Source of the DNA: Erysipelotrichales bacterium
GTDB lineage: Bacteria > Bacillota_I > Bacilli_A > Erysipelotrichales > Erysipelotrichaceae
NCBI GenBank assembly: GCA_017532345.1
Contig: JAFXJJ010000015.1
Span: forward strand, 1 to 38,219
Direction of reading: 5' to 3'
Length of the DNA: 38,219 bases
Of this stretch, positions 16,807 through 25,633 are shown in pieces (the first letter of the stretch is position 1; every line of letters starts with the position of its first letter). Under the pieces are notes generated by a model, which had not been told where the DNA came from, ran no database searches, and saw nothing but the letters and a program-made list of their open reading frames with translations. Made by a program: the position numbers and the translations under genes.

Positions 16807-16845
16807 TATGCTTAAATTTATTGAACTTTAAATATTAAAGATATG

Positions 16846-16854
16846 TGCTATAAT
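16846..16854 (+). promoter_or_regulatory. Extended -10 promoter of the solute-binding lipoprotein operon
   Basis: TGC followed by TATAAT (16849-16854); no strong -35 at 17 bases. The predicted start is near 16861, 15 bases before the ATG. Confidence 0.55.
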
Positions 16855-16875
16855 GATGTACATGGAGTGATAACT

Positions 16876-18315
16876 ATGAAAAGAATAGGATTACTACTTC
16901 TTTGTATCGTATTATTAATAGGCTGTACGAAAGAAGATGAAGTTATAATAGAAGAAACTGAAGAAATAGTAGAAGATATATGTACTCTAGAAGAAGATGG
17001 AGTTTGTTACGAGGAGGATGCATTCTTAATTGAAAAAGATGCTGAGATTAAGATTGGAAACCTTCCTGTTAACTTGCAACAAGCTATTATTGATTTATGG
17101 GATACTACATATCCAAATCACAAGGGACTGATAACTCTAAGTGAAGAAGGTGAACTTGAGGAGTCACAAGTTATTGGTAGCCTTCTATATAAAGATGATA
17201 TTGATATTATATATGCGGAAGAAACTATGTTAACGTATTATATAGATCATTTATATGAATTACGTGATGAATTAGGATTACCTAAAACAATGGAATACCA
17301 AATTCCAATTGAAAACTATTTTATGCCATATACACTTGATGGAATTGCTTTTCTATACAATAAAACAATGTTGGAGAGCCTAGGTGTTAATATGGAAGTA
17401 GATAGTAATGAAGATGGATTACCTGATAGTATTGATGACTTTGATAAGATATTTACACTTGCTTCAAGATACTCATATGATATTCCAACATACAAAGGGA
17501 AAGAATTATTAACGTATTTCCCATTATGCTTTAATGAACAAACTATTTCATATTATATGATTTCAGCAGGCTTTAGGTTATTTCCTACACTAGAGGGAGA
17601 TAAGCCAGGCTTTGATACAGAGGAATTCAAAACAGCATTAGAATTTATATATAATGCAGGTAAATTTCCTTTAGCTGTGAAGAAAAATGATGTTACTGCT
17701 AGTGGGAAACGCGAAATAGTATATACACCTTATGATGCTGATGATTATGTATGGCAATTAGAAAGTGTATATACTAGTGAAACAGCACCATTTGGGTTAG
17801 TTACAACATTTATGGATATCGATACACCGATGGCATTCCATGGTAGTGCATTAGTAATTAATAAGTTCCCAACATATCGAGGAGTTGAGATTACACCATT
17901 AGTTGATTATCAAGGCTTTGCGATTGAGGATGATACTAATGAGCCTAGTGCAGCACATGCGGTAATGAAATTTTTAAAGAGTAAAGAAGTGATGCAGTTA
18001 TTTGTTGATAATAGTGATAAATTATTATATCTACATGATAATGCAGAGCTTGATTTCAGAGAAGATATTAATCGTAAGAATTATACGAAATCATTAATGG
18101 ATGCTACGCATATACCATTACTTGGTTTACCTGACAATATGTATCAAGAGGCTATTGAGTATTATTATAAGGGGGATTATATGTCAATCTTGAAGGATTT
18201 GTTTAATCATGATATCACTGTTAATCAAGCACAGAAATTATTCATTGAATCATATAAGGCATGGTATCAAGAAAAGGTTACAGCATCATCGTTGAATGAT
18301 GAATTAAGTAAATAG
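16876..18315 (+). CDS. Extracellular solute-binding lipoprotein (family 1, sugar-binding type)
   Basis: This is a predicted lipid-anchored binding protein of the MalE-like family. The signal peptide MKRIGLLLLCIVLLIGC ends in a lipobox with Cys17. An acidic stretch follows (many Glu/Asp in residues 19-55), then the solute-binding fold with the hallmark YTLDGIAFLYNKTMLESLGV. Inserted after it is a calcium-loop-like string DSNEDGLPDSID (176-187). At 479 residues it is somewhat long. The start at 16876 is preferred: an in-frame ATG at 16843 overlaps the -10 box, whereas GGAG at 16864-16867 fits 16876. No ABC permease or ATPase genes are adjacent. The M42 peptidase gene follows after 12 bases. The ligand is unknown; maltodextrin would fit the neighbourhood but is not shown. 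Confidence 0.85.
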   Translation: MKRIGLLLLCIVLLIGCTKEDEVIIEETEEIVEDICTLEEDGVCYEEDAFLIEKDAEIKIGNLPVNLQQAIIDLWDTTYPNHKGLITLSEEGELEESQVIGSLLYKDDIDIIYAEETMLTYYIDHLYELRDELGLPKTMEYQIPIENYFMPYTLDGIAFLYNKTMLESLGVNMEVDSNEDGLPDSIDDFDKIFTLASRYSYDIPTYKGKELLTYFPLCFNEQTISYYMISAGFRLFPTLEGDKPGFDTEEFKTALEFIYNAGKFPLAVKKNDVTASGKREIVYTPYDADDYVWQLESVYTSETAPFGLVTTFMDIDTPMAFHGSALVINKFPTYRGVEITPLVDYQGFAIEDDTNEPSAAHAVMKFLKSKEVMQLFVDNSDKLLYLHDNAELDFREDINRKNYTKSLMDATHIPLLGLPDNMYQEAIEYYYKGDYMSILKDLFNHDITVNQAQKLFIESYKAWYQEKVTASSLNDELSK

Positions 18316-18327
18316 GAGGATAAAGTT

Positions 18328-19338
18328 ATGGAAACAAAGAAATTAGAAGAATTATGTAACATGATAGGGGTAGCAGGTTACGAAGAAGAAGTACGTCGCT
18401 ATATTAAAGCTGATATCGCACAGTATGGTGATGAAGTGATGAGTGATGCATTAGGAAATTTAATTGTTTTCAAAAAAGGATATGGCGAAAATAAGAAAAA
18501 AGTAATGGTATCTGCTCATATGGATGAAGTAGGATTCCAAGTTATTAAGATTAATGAAAATGGTACATTAACATTCAAATTATTAGGCTTTGGCTGGTTA
18601 CCAATGGTATACATGTCAAAGGTAGTATTCGAAAATGGTCAAAAGGGTGTTATTGGATGTAACGGTGGGTTTGATAGCTCTAATCGTGATGTTACTAAAT
18701 TGTATATTGATTTAGGTGTATCTACTAAAGCAGAAGCTGAAAAGCTTGTTAAGATTGGTGATGTGGCTACATATGATTCATACTTTGAACATCTAACTGA
18801 CGACTTGGTTGTTGCAAAGGCAATTGATGACCGTGTGGGATGCTTTATGCAAATGGAATTATTAAAAGATAATAAAGCATACTACAATGATGTTTACTTT
18901 GTGTTCTCTACACAAGAAGAAGTTGGTACAAGAGGTGGCTTAGTTGCTGCTAAACGTATTTCTCCTGAGGTAGGAATTGCATTTGACGTAACGCCTTCAA
19001 ATGATCGTCCATGTGATCAAGCGGGTGATAATCGTGTTGGTAAAGGCCCTGCATTGTTAATTTCTGACCCAAGTTTAATTGCTGATCGTCAACTTGTGAA
19101 ATACCTAGAATCAGCTGCGGAAGCTTGTGGTGAAGAAATGCAAAGAAGTTGTATCATGGTTGGTGGTAGTGATGCAGCAGCTATGAATACAGCTACTACA
19201 GGATGTAAGAGTACTCTAATGGGGATTGTCATTCGTTATTGTCATGGACCATATTCTATCATTAGCTTAAAGGATGTTGAGGGCAGCATTAAGATAATGG
19301 ATAAATTCCTAGATACTGAACTAGTATTTGAAGATTAA
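18328..19338 (+). CDS. M42 family metallopeptidase (glutamyl aminopeptidase / endoglucanase M type)
   Basis: This is a cytosolic two-metal aminopeptidase that trims oligopeptides, probably as a large tetrahedral assembly like TET peptidases. The metal and catalytic residues are visible: His64 and Asp66 (SAHMDEVGF), Asp167/Asp168 (AIDDRVG), Glu197/Glu198 (STQEEVGTRGG), Asp220 (FDVTPSND) and His306 (CHGPYS). The 336 residues fit the family. AGGAGGA lies seven bases upstream, and it sits 12 bases after the lipoprotein gene, so the two probably share a transcript. Some relatives are annotated as endoglucanases; the peptidase role is much better supported. It ends at a bidirectional terminator shared with ung. 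Confidence 0.93.
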   Translation: METKKLEELCNMIGVAGYEEEVRRYIKADIAQYGDEVMSDALGNLIVFKKGYGENKKKVMVSAHMDEVGFQVIKINENGTLTFKLLGFGWLPMVYMSKVVFENGQKGVIGCNGGFDSSNRDVTKLYIDLGVSTKAEAEKLVKIGDVATYDSYFEHLTDDLVVAKAIDDRVGCFMQMELLKDNKAYYNDVYFVFSTQEEVGTRGGLVAAKRISPEVGIAFDVTPSNDRPCDQAGDNRVGKGPALLISDPSLIADRQLVKYLESAAEACGEEMQRSCIMVGGSDAAAMNTATTGCKSTLMGIVIRYCHGPYSIISLKDVEGSIKIMDKFLDTELVFED

Positions 19339-19350
19339 TCTATAAACTAA

Positions 19351-19377
19351 AAACGAACCGTAAGGTTCGTTTCTTTT
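19351..19377. terminator. Bidirectional terminator between the M42 gene and ung
   Basis: AAACGAACC (19351-19359) pairs perfectly with GGTTCGTTT (19364-19372) around GTAA. A T-rich tail follows on plus, and TTTTTAGTTT on minus, so it serves both convergent genes. Confidence 0.9.
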
Positions 19378-20044
19378 AATCTATTTGCCAATCAATAGGT
19401 TTAAGCCCGTGTTCAAGCAAGAAACTATTGGCTTTTGAGAAATGTCTACACCCAAAGAATCCGTTATATGCAGATAATGGGCTAGGATGAGCAGCTGCAA
19501 GTACTAAATGATGGGAATTAGTAATTAAGCTTCGTTTAGCTTTCGCATTACCACCCCATAAAATAAATACCACAGGTTCTTTCTTTTCATTCATAATACT
19601 AATAATGCGGTCAGTTAAGATTTCCCATCCTTTATTCTTGTGTGAATTAGCTTGTCCTTCTCTTACGGTCAATACTGTGTTAAGTAATAACACACCTTGA
19701 TTAGCCCATTTAGTTAATTCACCATGATTAGGGATAGTGCATCCTAAATCATCTTGTAGTTCTTTATACATATTTTTAAGTGATGGGGGGACTTGTACAC
19801 CTTTTTGTACTGAGAAGCATAGTCCATGTGCTTGTCCTGCACCGTGATATGGATCTTGCCCTAAGATAACTACTCTGGCATTTTTATATGATGTATATTT
19901 AAGGGCATTGAATATATTATGCATATTAGGATATATGCGATGATTATTATATTCATCAACTAAGAATTTTCTTAAATTTTGGTAATACTCTTTCTCAAAT
20001 TCATCTTTCAATAATGCATCCCAATCATTTCCTATTAATACCAT
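19376..20044 (-). CDS. ung: Uracil-DNA glycosylase, family 1
   Basis: This removes uracil from DNA to start base-excision repair. The 222 residues match family 1. The water-activating loop [17 protein letters not shown] carries Asp64, and the DNA-intercalation motif [15 protein letters not shown] carries His186. The uracil-recognition segment [12 protein letters not shown] is also present. The start codon is at 20042-20044 with GTGAGG about seven bases upstream. It is a single gene on the minus strand, convergent with the M42 gene and divergent from folC. Confidence 0.97.
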   Translation of the reverse strand: MVLIGNDWDALLKDEFEKEYYQNLRKFLVDEYNNHRIYPNMHNIFNALKYTSYKNARVVILGQDPYHGAGQAHGLCFSVQKGVQVPPSLKNMYKELQDDLGCTIPNHGELTKWANQGVLLLNTVLTVREGQANSHKNKGWEILTDRIISIMNEKKEPVVFILWGGNAKAKRSLITNSHHLVLAAAHPSPLSAYNGFFGCRHFSKANSFLLEHGLKPIDWQID

Positions 20045-20062
20045 ATTAGTACCTCACTTTTC

Positions 20063-20091
20063 TTTATAATTCTACAATATTTTTGTGGTAA
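20063..20091 (-). promoter_or_regulatory. Candidate ung promoter
   Basis: On the minus strand: TTACCA (20086-20091), 17-base spacer, TATAAA (20063-20068). The score is moderate, but the placement 19 bases before the start is right. Confidence 0.4.
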
Positions 20092-20123
20092 TGTATATTT
20101 CGAATTAATAATTTATGTAAATA

Positions 20124-20132
20124 TGCTAAAAT
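20124..20132 (+). promoter_or_regulatory. Extended -10 promoter of folC
   Basis: TGC followed by TAAAAT (20127-20132). The predicted start is near 20139, directly at the AAGGGAGG ribosome site (20140-20147), giving a very short leader of about 16 bases. Confidence 0.5.
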
Positions 20133-20154
20133 ATTGTTGAAGGGAGGAATTATA

Positions 20155-21357
20155 ATGTATATAAACATTGATGACCTATTAAACGATTTATATAAACGTA
20201 CCGCTAGTAAGAGCGATAGAAGTCGTATTCATAATGCACTAGCCACATTAAATAATCCTCACTTTAATTTAAAAGCTATTCAAATAGCAGGTACAAATGG
20301 GAAAGGTTCTACAACAAATTATGTTGCTCATATTTTGATGGAAGAGGGATATACTGTAGGAACATTTACTAGTCCTCACCTAATTGTTCATAATGATCGT
20401 ATCCGCGTTAATGGTGTTAATATATGTGATGATGATTTATTGCGTCTAGCTAATACATATATGCCTGTTTTTGATGAGTATGGCTTAAATATGTTTGAAA
20501 TTGACTTTATACTAGCAATCTACTATTTCCTTGAACAAAATGTAGACTATGCCATCTTTGAAGCAGGAATGGGCGGTAGATTAGATGCTACAACAGAGCT
20601 TAATCCACTAGTTTGTTGCATTACGAATATTGGAATGGATCATATTCAGTTTTTAGGTGATACTTTAGAGGCGATTGCTTATGAAAAAGCATGTATTTTG
20701 AAGCCTAATATAAGATGCGTGACTAGTGAGAATAAAAAAGAATGCCTTGATGTATTTGAGAAGCAGGCTATGGAAGTTGGAGCTTCTATTAAAATGGTTA
20801 AACCATTAGAAGTGGTAGAGTATCCTAATTTAAAGCTTAGATACCATGATTTAGACTTAGTATTAGGTGATGTGGCACTATACCAAAGATATAATGCGGC
20901 AACTGCATTAGGAATTATTGAAGAGTTAAGGCATTTAGGTATAAATATTAGCGATGGCAGTATTATTGAAGGGTTTAAATATCCTTGGGCGGGAAGGTTT
21001 GAGAAAGTTTCTAAAGAACCAAATATTTATGTTGATGGTGCTCATAATGATGAAGGAATAAAGGCTTTATGCGAAACAATTAAAGCGTATCATATGCCAA
21101 CATATATTGTGTTTGCAGCACTTAAAGATAAACCAGTAGATTGTATGCTAGAAGAATTGAGAAAAGTAAGTGAAGAAGTAGTGGTAACAACATTTGAGAA
21201 TAAACGTGCATCTCATAAAGAGGATTATCCCAATGCGTATCAATTCTTTGAAGATTACACTAAGGCAATTGAATATCTCAAAACTAAAAAGGGGCTATTA
21301 ATAATTACTGGTTCATTATATTTTGTATCATTAATAAAAGATTATTTTAAAGAGTAA
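20155..21357 (+). CDS. folC: Folylpolyglutamate synthase / dihydrofolate synthase (Mur ligase family)
   Basis: This adds glutamate to folates (and possibly to dihydropteroate) with ATP. The P-loop IAGTNGKGSTTN carries Lys50. The family strings FTSPHLIVHNDRIRVNG and EAGMGGRLDATTELNP follow, then the Mur-ligase C-terminal domain with VDGAHNDEG. The 400 residues are normal. A TTG at 20134 is in frame upstream but precedes the ribosome site; the ATG at 20155, with AAGGGAGG seven bases before it, is chosen. No other folate gene is adjacent; it stands alone between ung and a convergent small gene. Confidence 0.95.
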   Translation: MYINIDDLLNDLYKRTASKSDRSRIHNALATLNNPHFNLKAIQIAGTNGKGSTTNYVAHILMEEGYTVGTFTSPHLIVHNDRIRVNGVNICDDDLLRLANTYMPVFDEYGLNMFEIDFILAIYYFLEQNVDYAIFEAGMGGRLDATTELNPLVCCITNIGMDHIQFLGDTLEAIAYEKACILKPNIRCVTSENKKECLDVFEKQAMEVGASIKMVKPLEVVEYPNLKLRYHDLDLVLGDVALYQRYNAATALGIIEELRHLGINISDGSIIEGFKYPWAGRFEKVSKEPNIYVDGAHNDEGIKALCETIKAYHMPTYIVFAALKDKPVDCMLEELRKVSEEVVVTTFENKRASHKEDYPNAYQFFEDYTKAIEYLKTKKGLLIITGSLYFVSLIKDYFKE

Positions 21358-21379
21358 AGGTATCCATTTTGGATACCTT
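21357..21379. terminator. Bidirectional hairpin between folC and the small minus-strand gene
   Basis: AAGGTATCCA (21357-21366) pairs with TGGATACCTT (21370-21379) around TTT. It overlaps the last base of folC and the stop of the convergent gene, so the same DNA ends both transcripts. T-tails are modest on both sides. Confidence 0.7.
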
Positions 21380-21692
21380 ATTTCATATATCGTATATCAT
21401 CATCAAAGGTAATGCTGTTAGTTTGATTAATGAAATATAATACTTTCGTTTGTGATTTTAAATCATGAATTACTACATAAGTGTCTCCTACGTATTCTAA
21501 CACTCCTTTTATGGTAGTGCCTTGATAATCAAGAATCACAACTTGGTTTAAATTGAAGCAGAGTAATTCAACTAGGGAGAGCACTCGGGTATTTTTGATG
21601 GGAGGGATTTGTTCGGTAAATGTTCTAGGAATATTAGCGTTTAATGATGTACATTCATTCATATAATTACATGAATTAAGGTGATTTCGCAA
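21378..21692 (-). CDS. Small protein of unknown function, possibly with an Sm-like C-terminal domain
   Basis: This is a 104-residue soluble protein that I do not recognise with certainty. The N-terminal 30 residues are polar with Cys8 and Cys14. Residues 45-100 form a beta-rich unit (VVILDYQGTTIKGVLEYVGD then YVVIHD) that resembles the small Sm-like/DUF2642-type barrels found in some Bacillus proteins. The start is a TTG at 21690-21692 with an almost perfect AAAGGAGGTGA site eight bases upstream, which strongly supports this choice. It is transcribed away from glgC. I found no convincing sigma-A promoter for it, so another sigma factor may be used. Confidence 0.75.
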   Translation of the reverse strand: MRNHLNSCNYMNECTSLNANIPRTFTEQIPPIKNTRVLSLVELLCFNLNQVVILDYQGTTIKGVLEYVGDTYVVIHDLKSQTKVLYFINQTNSITFDDDIRYMK

Positions 21693-21758
21693 TTAATTCA
21701 CCTCCTTTCAAAAATCCTGATTAAATGTGAGAAAAATAAGTGCAATATTTTTTTGTTA

Positions 21759-21767
21759 TGCTATAAT
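21759..21767 (+). promoter_or_regulatory. glgCDA operon promoter (extended -10)
   Basis: TGC followed by TATAAT (21762-21767), a perfect extended -10 with a poor -35 region. The predicted start is near 21774, leaving a leader of about 37 bases before glgC. Confidence 0.65.
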
Positions 21768-21810
21768 ATATGTAATGACAAAACAAAATATAATTGAAAG
21801 GAGTTTTTCT

Positions 21811-22947
21811 ATGAGAAACGAGTCTATGTTAGCTATGATACTAGCTGGTGGTAGAGGAACACGTCTAGAAAGCTTAACACGTTCTATCGCTAAGCCAGCA
21901 GTGTATTATGGTGGTAAATACCGCATCATCGACTTCCCATTAAGCAATTGTGCTAATAGTGGAATTGATGTAGTTGGTGTATTAACACAATATGAATCTA
22001 TTTTATTAAATTCTTATTGTGCAGGTGGTCAAAAATGGGGTATTGACGGTAAAGATAGTGGGGTATTCATTTTACCTCCAAGAGAAACTACAGCTGGTTT
22101 CGGTGTATACCGTGGTACTGCTGATGCCATTACTCAAAATATCGATTTTATCGACCAATATGAACCTGAATATGTATTAATCTTATCAGGTGACCATATT
22201 TACAAAATGGATTACTCTAAAATGTTAGCAGCACACAGAAAGAACGAAGCAGACGTTACTATCGCTGTATTAGAAGTTCCTATGAAGGAAGCTAGCCGTT
22301 TCGGTATTATGAATACTGATGAAAATAATAAAATTTATGAATTCCAAGAAAAACCTGCTGAACCAAAATCTAATTTAGCAAGTATGGGTGTTTATATCTT
22401 TAATTGGCAATTATTAAAACGCGAATTATTAAGAGATAAAGATATCGAAACTAGTGAACACGATTTCGGTAAGAACATCATTCCTAAGTTATTAGATGAT
22501 GGTAAACGTTTATTCGCTTATCAATTCAGAGGATATTGGAAAGATGTTGGAACTATTGATTCTCTTTGGGAAGCAAATATGGACTTATTAGGGGAAGAAC
22601 CAGTTCTTAACCTTCATGATCCAGAATGGAAAATTTATACTGAAGACGTTAACACAAGCCCACAATATGTTGGTAAGAAAGCTACAATTTGCAATGCTTA
22701 CATTAATCAAGGTGCTATGATCGAAGGTGAAGTACGCAACTCTGTAATTTATACTAACGCAAGTGTTGGAGAAGAAGCTGTTGTACGCGACAGTGTAGTT
22801 ATGCCTGATGCTGTTATTGGACGCGGTGCAAAAGTAACTAGAGCAATTATTGCACCTGGTGTAGTAATTGGTGATAATGAAGTCATCGGTGATGCTGATA
22901 GTGAAACTATCCTATTAGTATCTAATGAAACGAGAGGTGTTAAATAA
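21811..22947 (+). CDS. glgC: Glucose-1-phosphate adenylyltransferase, catalytic subunit
   Basis: This makes ADP-glucose from ATP and glucose-1-phosphate, the committed step of glycogen synthesis. The nucleotide loop [13 protein letters not shown] has GGRGTRL at residues 13-19. [20 protein letters not shown] follows, then the sugar/allosteric lysine region [12 protein letters not shown]. The C-terminal left-handed beta-helix has hexapeptide repeats (about 285-378). At 378 residues the length is normal. An in-frame ATG at 21727 lies before the -10 box; the ATG at 21811 with GAAAGGAG seven bases upstream is the start. It overlaps glgD by one base (TAATG) and forms a GlgC/GlgD pair as in Bacillus and Geobacillus. 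Confidence 0.96.
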   Translation: MRNESMLAMILAGGRGTRLESLTRSIAKPAVYYGGKYRIIDFPLSNCANSGIDVVGVLTQYESILLNSYCAGGQKWGIDGKDSGVFILPPRETTAGFGVYRGTADAITQNIDFIDQYEPEYVLILSGDHIYKMDYSKMLAAHRKNEADVTIAVLEVPMKEASRFGIMNTDENNKIYEFQEKPAEPKSNLASMGVYIFNWQLLKRELLRDKDIETSEHDFGKNIIPKLLDDGKRLFAYQFRGYWKDVGTIDSLWEANMDLLGEEPVLNLHDPEWKIYTEDVNTSPQYVGKKATICNAYINQGAMIEGEVRNSVIYTNASVGEEAVVRDSVVMPDAVIGRGAKVTRAIIAPGVVIGDNEVIGDADSETILLVSNETRGVK

Positions 22948-24056
22948 TGTGTAACGCAGTTGGTATTGTTAATTTAAGACGTGATAGCATCGAAGGTATT
23001 GGCGAATATCGTCCACTTGGTGCAACATCATTTATGGGACGTTATCGTCTTGTAGACTTTGTATTATCTAACTTTTCAAACTCTAATATCAATGAAATTA
23101 ATGTATTTATTAAAGATAAACCTCGTTCATTGATTGATCATATCGGTGAAGGACGTCAATACAACATTAATACTAAATCTGGCGGTATTCGTTTATTAGG
23201 TATGGAAAATCGTTTACCTAACGAAGCTTATAATACAGATATTAATGCATTCACTGACAACATGAGATATATTACAGAATCAAAGAAAGACTATGTTATC
23301 ATTGCTCCTTGTAACTATATTTATACAATGAATTTTGAAGATTTATTAGCAGCTCACGTTGAGTCTGGTGCTGAAGTTACAGTTGCTTATAAAGCAGTTG
23401 AAGACGCTAAAGACAATTTCTTAGGATGTGAATGCTTATCATTAAATACTAAGAAAGATGTTATCGCATTTGATTATAACCGTGGTAACTCTCATGAAAG
23501 GAATGTTTCATTAGAAACATATGTTATGAAGATTGATGTATTCCAAAAATTAGTTAAAGAAGCTAAAGAAACTTCAATGTTCTATCGTTTCCAAGATATC
23601 TTACATGATCGTGTAGATCATTTAGAAATCAAAGGTTATCCATTCAAAGGATATGTAGCTTGTGTTAACAGCTTACAATCATATTACAATAGTAGTATGT
23701 GGTTAAAGAAACCAGAAATTATTCGTAATTTCGTTGATAAGAAATGGCCTATCTATACAAGTACATCTGACTCTGCTCCAACAGTATATGGACAAGATGC
23801 TATTATCGAAGATAGTGCTATCGCTAATGGATGTATCATTAAAGGTACAGTTATCAATAGTGTTATCGGACGTGCAGTTACAATTGAAGAAGGCGCAGTT
23901 GTTAAAGATTGCGTAGTAATGGCTGAATCATATATTGGTAAAGGTACTCATATTGAACATGCAGTTATTGATAAATTAGTTAAAGTTGTTCATAAGACTA
24001 CAATTAAATCAAATTCTAGTGAACCTCTTTATATTAAAAAGTTTGATATCGTATAG
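22947..24056 (+). CDS. glgD: GlgD, regulatory/non-catalytic subunit of ADP-glucose pyrophosphorylase
   Basis: This is a paralogue of GlgC that assembles with it and raises its activity. It lacks the GGxGxRL nucleotide loop: the matching place reads AVGIVNLRRDSIEGIGEYRP. The nearby fold signature MGRYRLVDFVLSNFSNS is kept, and the C-terminal beta-helix repeats run from about residue 275. The 369 residues are normal for GlgD. Translation is coupled to glgC through a TAATG overlap, and glgA follows after 11 bases. The loss of catalytic residues is seen in the sequence; the regulatory role is knowledge of the family. Confidence 0.94.
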   Translation: MCNAVGIVNLRRDSIEGIGEYRPLGATSFMGRYRLVDFVLSNFSNSNINEINVFIKDKPRSLIDHIGEGRQYNINTKSGGIRLLGMENRLPNEAYNTDINAFTDNMRYITESKKDYVIIAPCNYIYTMNFEDLLAAHVESGAEVTVAYKAVEDAKDNFLGCECLSLNTKKDVIAFDYNRGNSHERNVSLETYVMKIDVFQKLVKEAKETSMFYRFQDILHDRVDHLEIKGYPFKGYVACVNSLQSYYNSSMWLKKPEIIRNFVDKKWPIYTSTSDSAPTVYGQDAIIEDSAIANGCIIKGTVINSVIGRAVTIEEGAVVKDCVVMAESYIGKGTHIEHAVIDKLVKVVHKTTIKSNSSEPLYIKKFDIV

Positions 24057-24067
24057 GAGAGATAAAT

Positions 24068-25501
24068 ATGAAATCAATTCTATTTGTTGCTGGTGAAGGT
24101 TTACCATTTGTTAAGAGTGGTGGATTAGCTGACGTTATCGGTGCTTTACCAAAGAATTTAGTAAAACAAGGCCAAGATGTTCGCGTAGTATTACCTTTAT
24201 ATAAGAGTATTGCTGAAAAACATCGTGATTCATTTGAAGATTTAGGAACATTTAATGTTTCATTTGGATATTTCCAAAGTGTTGCTACAGTATTCACTAA
24301 GGAAACTGATGGAGTTAAGTATTACTTCATCCAACATGCTCCATACTTTGAAAGAGATGGATTATATGGATATCCAGATGATGGTGAACGTTTCGCATTC
24401 TTCCAAGTTGCAGTATTAGAAATGCTACAACACTTAAATTATTTCCCTGATATCATTCATGAACATGATTGGCATACAGGTATGGTTCCAGTATTATGTA
24501 AAGAAAGATATTATAATGATGAAAGATATGCAAGAATTAAACATGTCTTCACAATCCATAACATGGCATTCCAAGGTATTTTCCCTTCAGTTGTATTAGA
24601 ATCATTGTTTGGGTTATCTCAAGAATTATTCAACAACGGGAAATTACGTTTCCGTGACAGCATTAGCTTCATGAAAGGTGCTATCGTTTATGCTGATAAA
24701 GTAACTACAGTATCTGAAACATATGCTAAGGAAATCTTAACTCCATATTTCGGTGAAAATATGGAAAACGTACTTGAACTTCGTAGAGAAGATTTAAGTG
24801 GTATCGTTAATGGTATTGATACAGAAGCTTGGGATCCTAAGACTGACAAGTATTTACCATTCCCATTATTAAATACTCAAGCAAGTAAAGCTAAACATAA
24901 ATTAGCATTACAAGAACGTTTAGGTTTACGTAAATCTAAAGATACTATGCTTGTTGGTATTGTAACAAGATTAACATGGCAAAAAGGATTACCATTATTA
25001 ATCGATAAGTTAACTGATGTATTAAGTCAAGATGTACAATTAGTTATCTTAGGTAGTGGTGATACTAACTATGAAAATATCTTAAAAGGATATGAATATC
25101 GTTATAAACGTCGTGTATGCTTCTATTGTGGATACAATGAAGAATTAGCACATCAAATTTATGCAGGTTGTGATTTATTCTTAATGCCTTCATTATTTGA
25201 ACCATGCGGTATTTCTCAATTAAATGCTATGCATTATGGTTGTGTACCACTAGTTCGTGAAACAGGTGGATTAAAGGACACAGTAATGCCATACAATGAA
25301 TTCACTAAAGAAGGTTGGGGCTTCAGCTTCACATCTTACTCAGGTGATGACTTCTTATTCACATTCAGACGTGCAGTAGATTTCTACTATGACAGACCAG
25401 AAGATTATCAAAATATGGTTAAAGCATGTCGTGAAGTTGATGTAAGTTGGGATAATAGTGCTAGTAAGTATATTGCTTTATACGAAAGTATGTTCCAATA
25501 A
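24068..25501 (+). CDS. glgA: Glycogen synthase (ADP-glucose, GT5)
   Basis: This transfers glucose from ADP-glucose to the growing alpha-1,4 chain. The ADP-glucose motif KSGGLADVIGALP is at residues 16-28, followed by EHDWHTGMVPVL and HNMAFQGIFP. The C-terminal GT-B domain has GIVTRLTWQKGL, and the acceptor-side motif SLFEPCGISQLNAMHYG carries Glu378. The 477 residues match bacterial GlgA. AGGAGAG overlaps the glgD stop and drives its translation. It is the last gene of glgC-glgD-glgA, and a strong terminator follows. Branching and breakdown genes lie about 10 kb upstream as separate units. Confidence 0.97.
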   Translation: MKSILFVAGEGLPFVKSGGLADVIGALPKNLVKQGQDVRVVLPLYKSIAEKHRDSFEDLGTFNVSFGYFQSVATVFTKETDGVKYYFIQHAPYFERDGLYGYPDDGERFAFFQVAVLEMLQHLNYFPDIIHEHDWHTGMVPVLCKERYYNDERYARIKHVFTIHNMAFQGIFPSVVLESLFGLSQELFNNGKLRFRDSISFMKGAIVYADKVTTVSETYAKEILTPYFGENMENVLELRREDLSGIVNGIDTEAWDPKTDKYLPFPLLNTQASKAKHKLALQERLGLRKSKDTMLVGIVTRLTWQKGLPLLIDKLTDVLSQDVQLVILGSGDTNYENILKGYEYRYKRRVCFYCGYNEELAHQIYAGCDLFLMPSLFEPCGISQLNAMHYGCVPLVRETGGLKDTVMPYNEFTKEGWGFSFTSYSGDDFLFTFRRAVDFYYDRPEDYQNMVKACREVDVSWDNSASKYIALYESMFQ

Positions 25502-25507
25502 GAAATT

Positions 25508-25535
25508 AGACCGGATAGAAATATTCGGTCTTTTT
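25508..25535 (+). terminator. Intrinsic terminator of glgCDA
   Basis: AGACCGGATA (25508-25517) pairs with TATTCGGTCT (25522-25531), one G-T wobble, around GAAA, then TTTTT. Confidence 0.92.
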
Positions 25536-25561
25536 GTTTTTGAGAGATATCAGTAGTAAAT

Positions 25562-25579
25562 GCATATATTAATATATGC
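25562..25579. promoter_or_regulatory. 18-bp perfect palindrome, candidate operator
   Basis: GCATATATTAATATATGC reads the same on both strands. Its downstream edge is 19 bases before the -10 box at 25599, so it covers the -35 region of the XpaC-like gene. No regulator gene is adjacent. Confidence 0.45.
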
Positions 25580-25595
25580 GAAAGGGCACTTAATG

Positions 25596-25604
25596 TGGTA
25601 TAAT
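25596..25604 (+). promoter_or_regulatory. Extended -10 promoter of the XpaC-like gene
   Basis: TGG followed by TATAAT (25599-25604); the -35 region is filled by the palindrome rather than a good hexamer. Confidence 0.55.
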
Positions 25605-25633
25605 AAAAGTCGTATATTAAGGGGAGATGTGGA

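Noticed and set aside
24034..24297. Minus-strand open frame of 87 codons opposite the start of glgA
   Set aside because: It is a shadow of the conserved glgA N-terminus, with no ribosome site or promoter.
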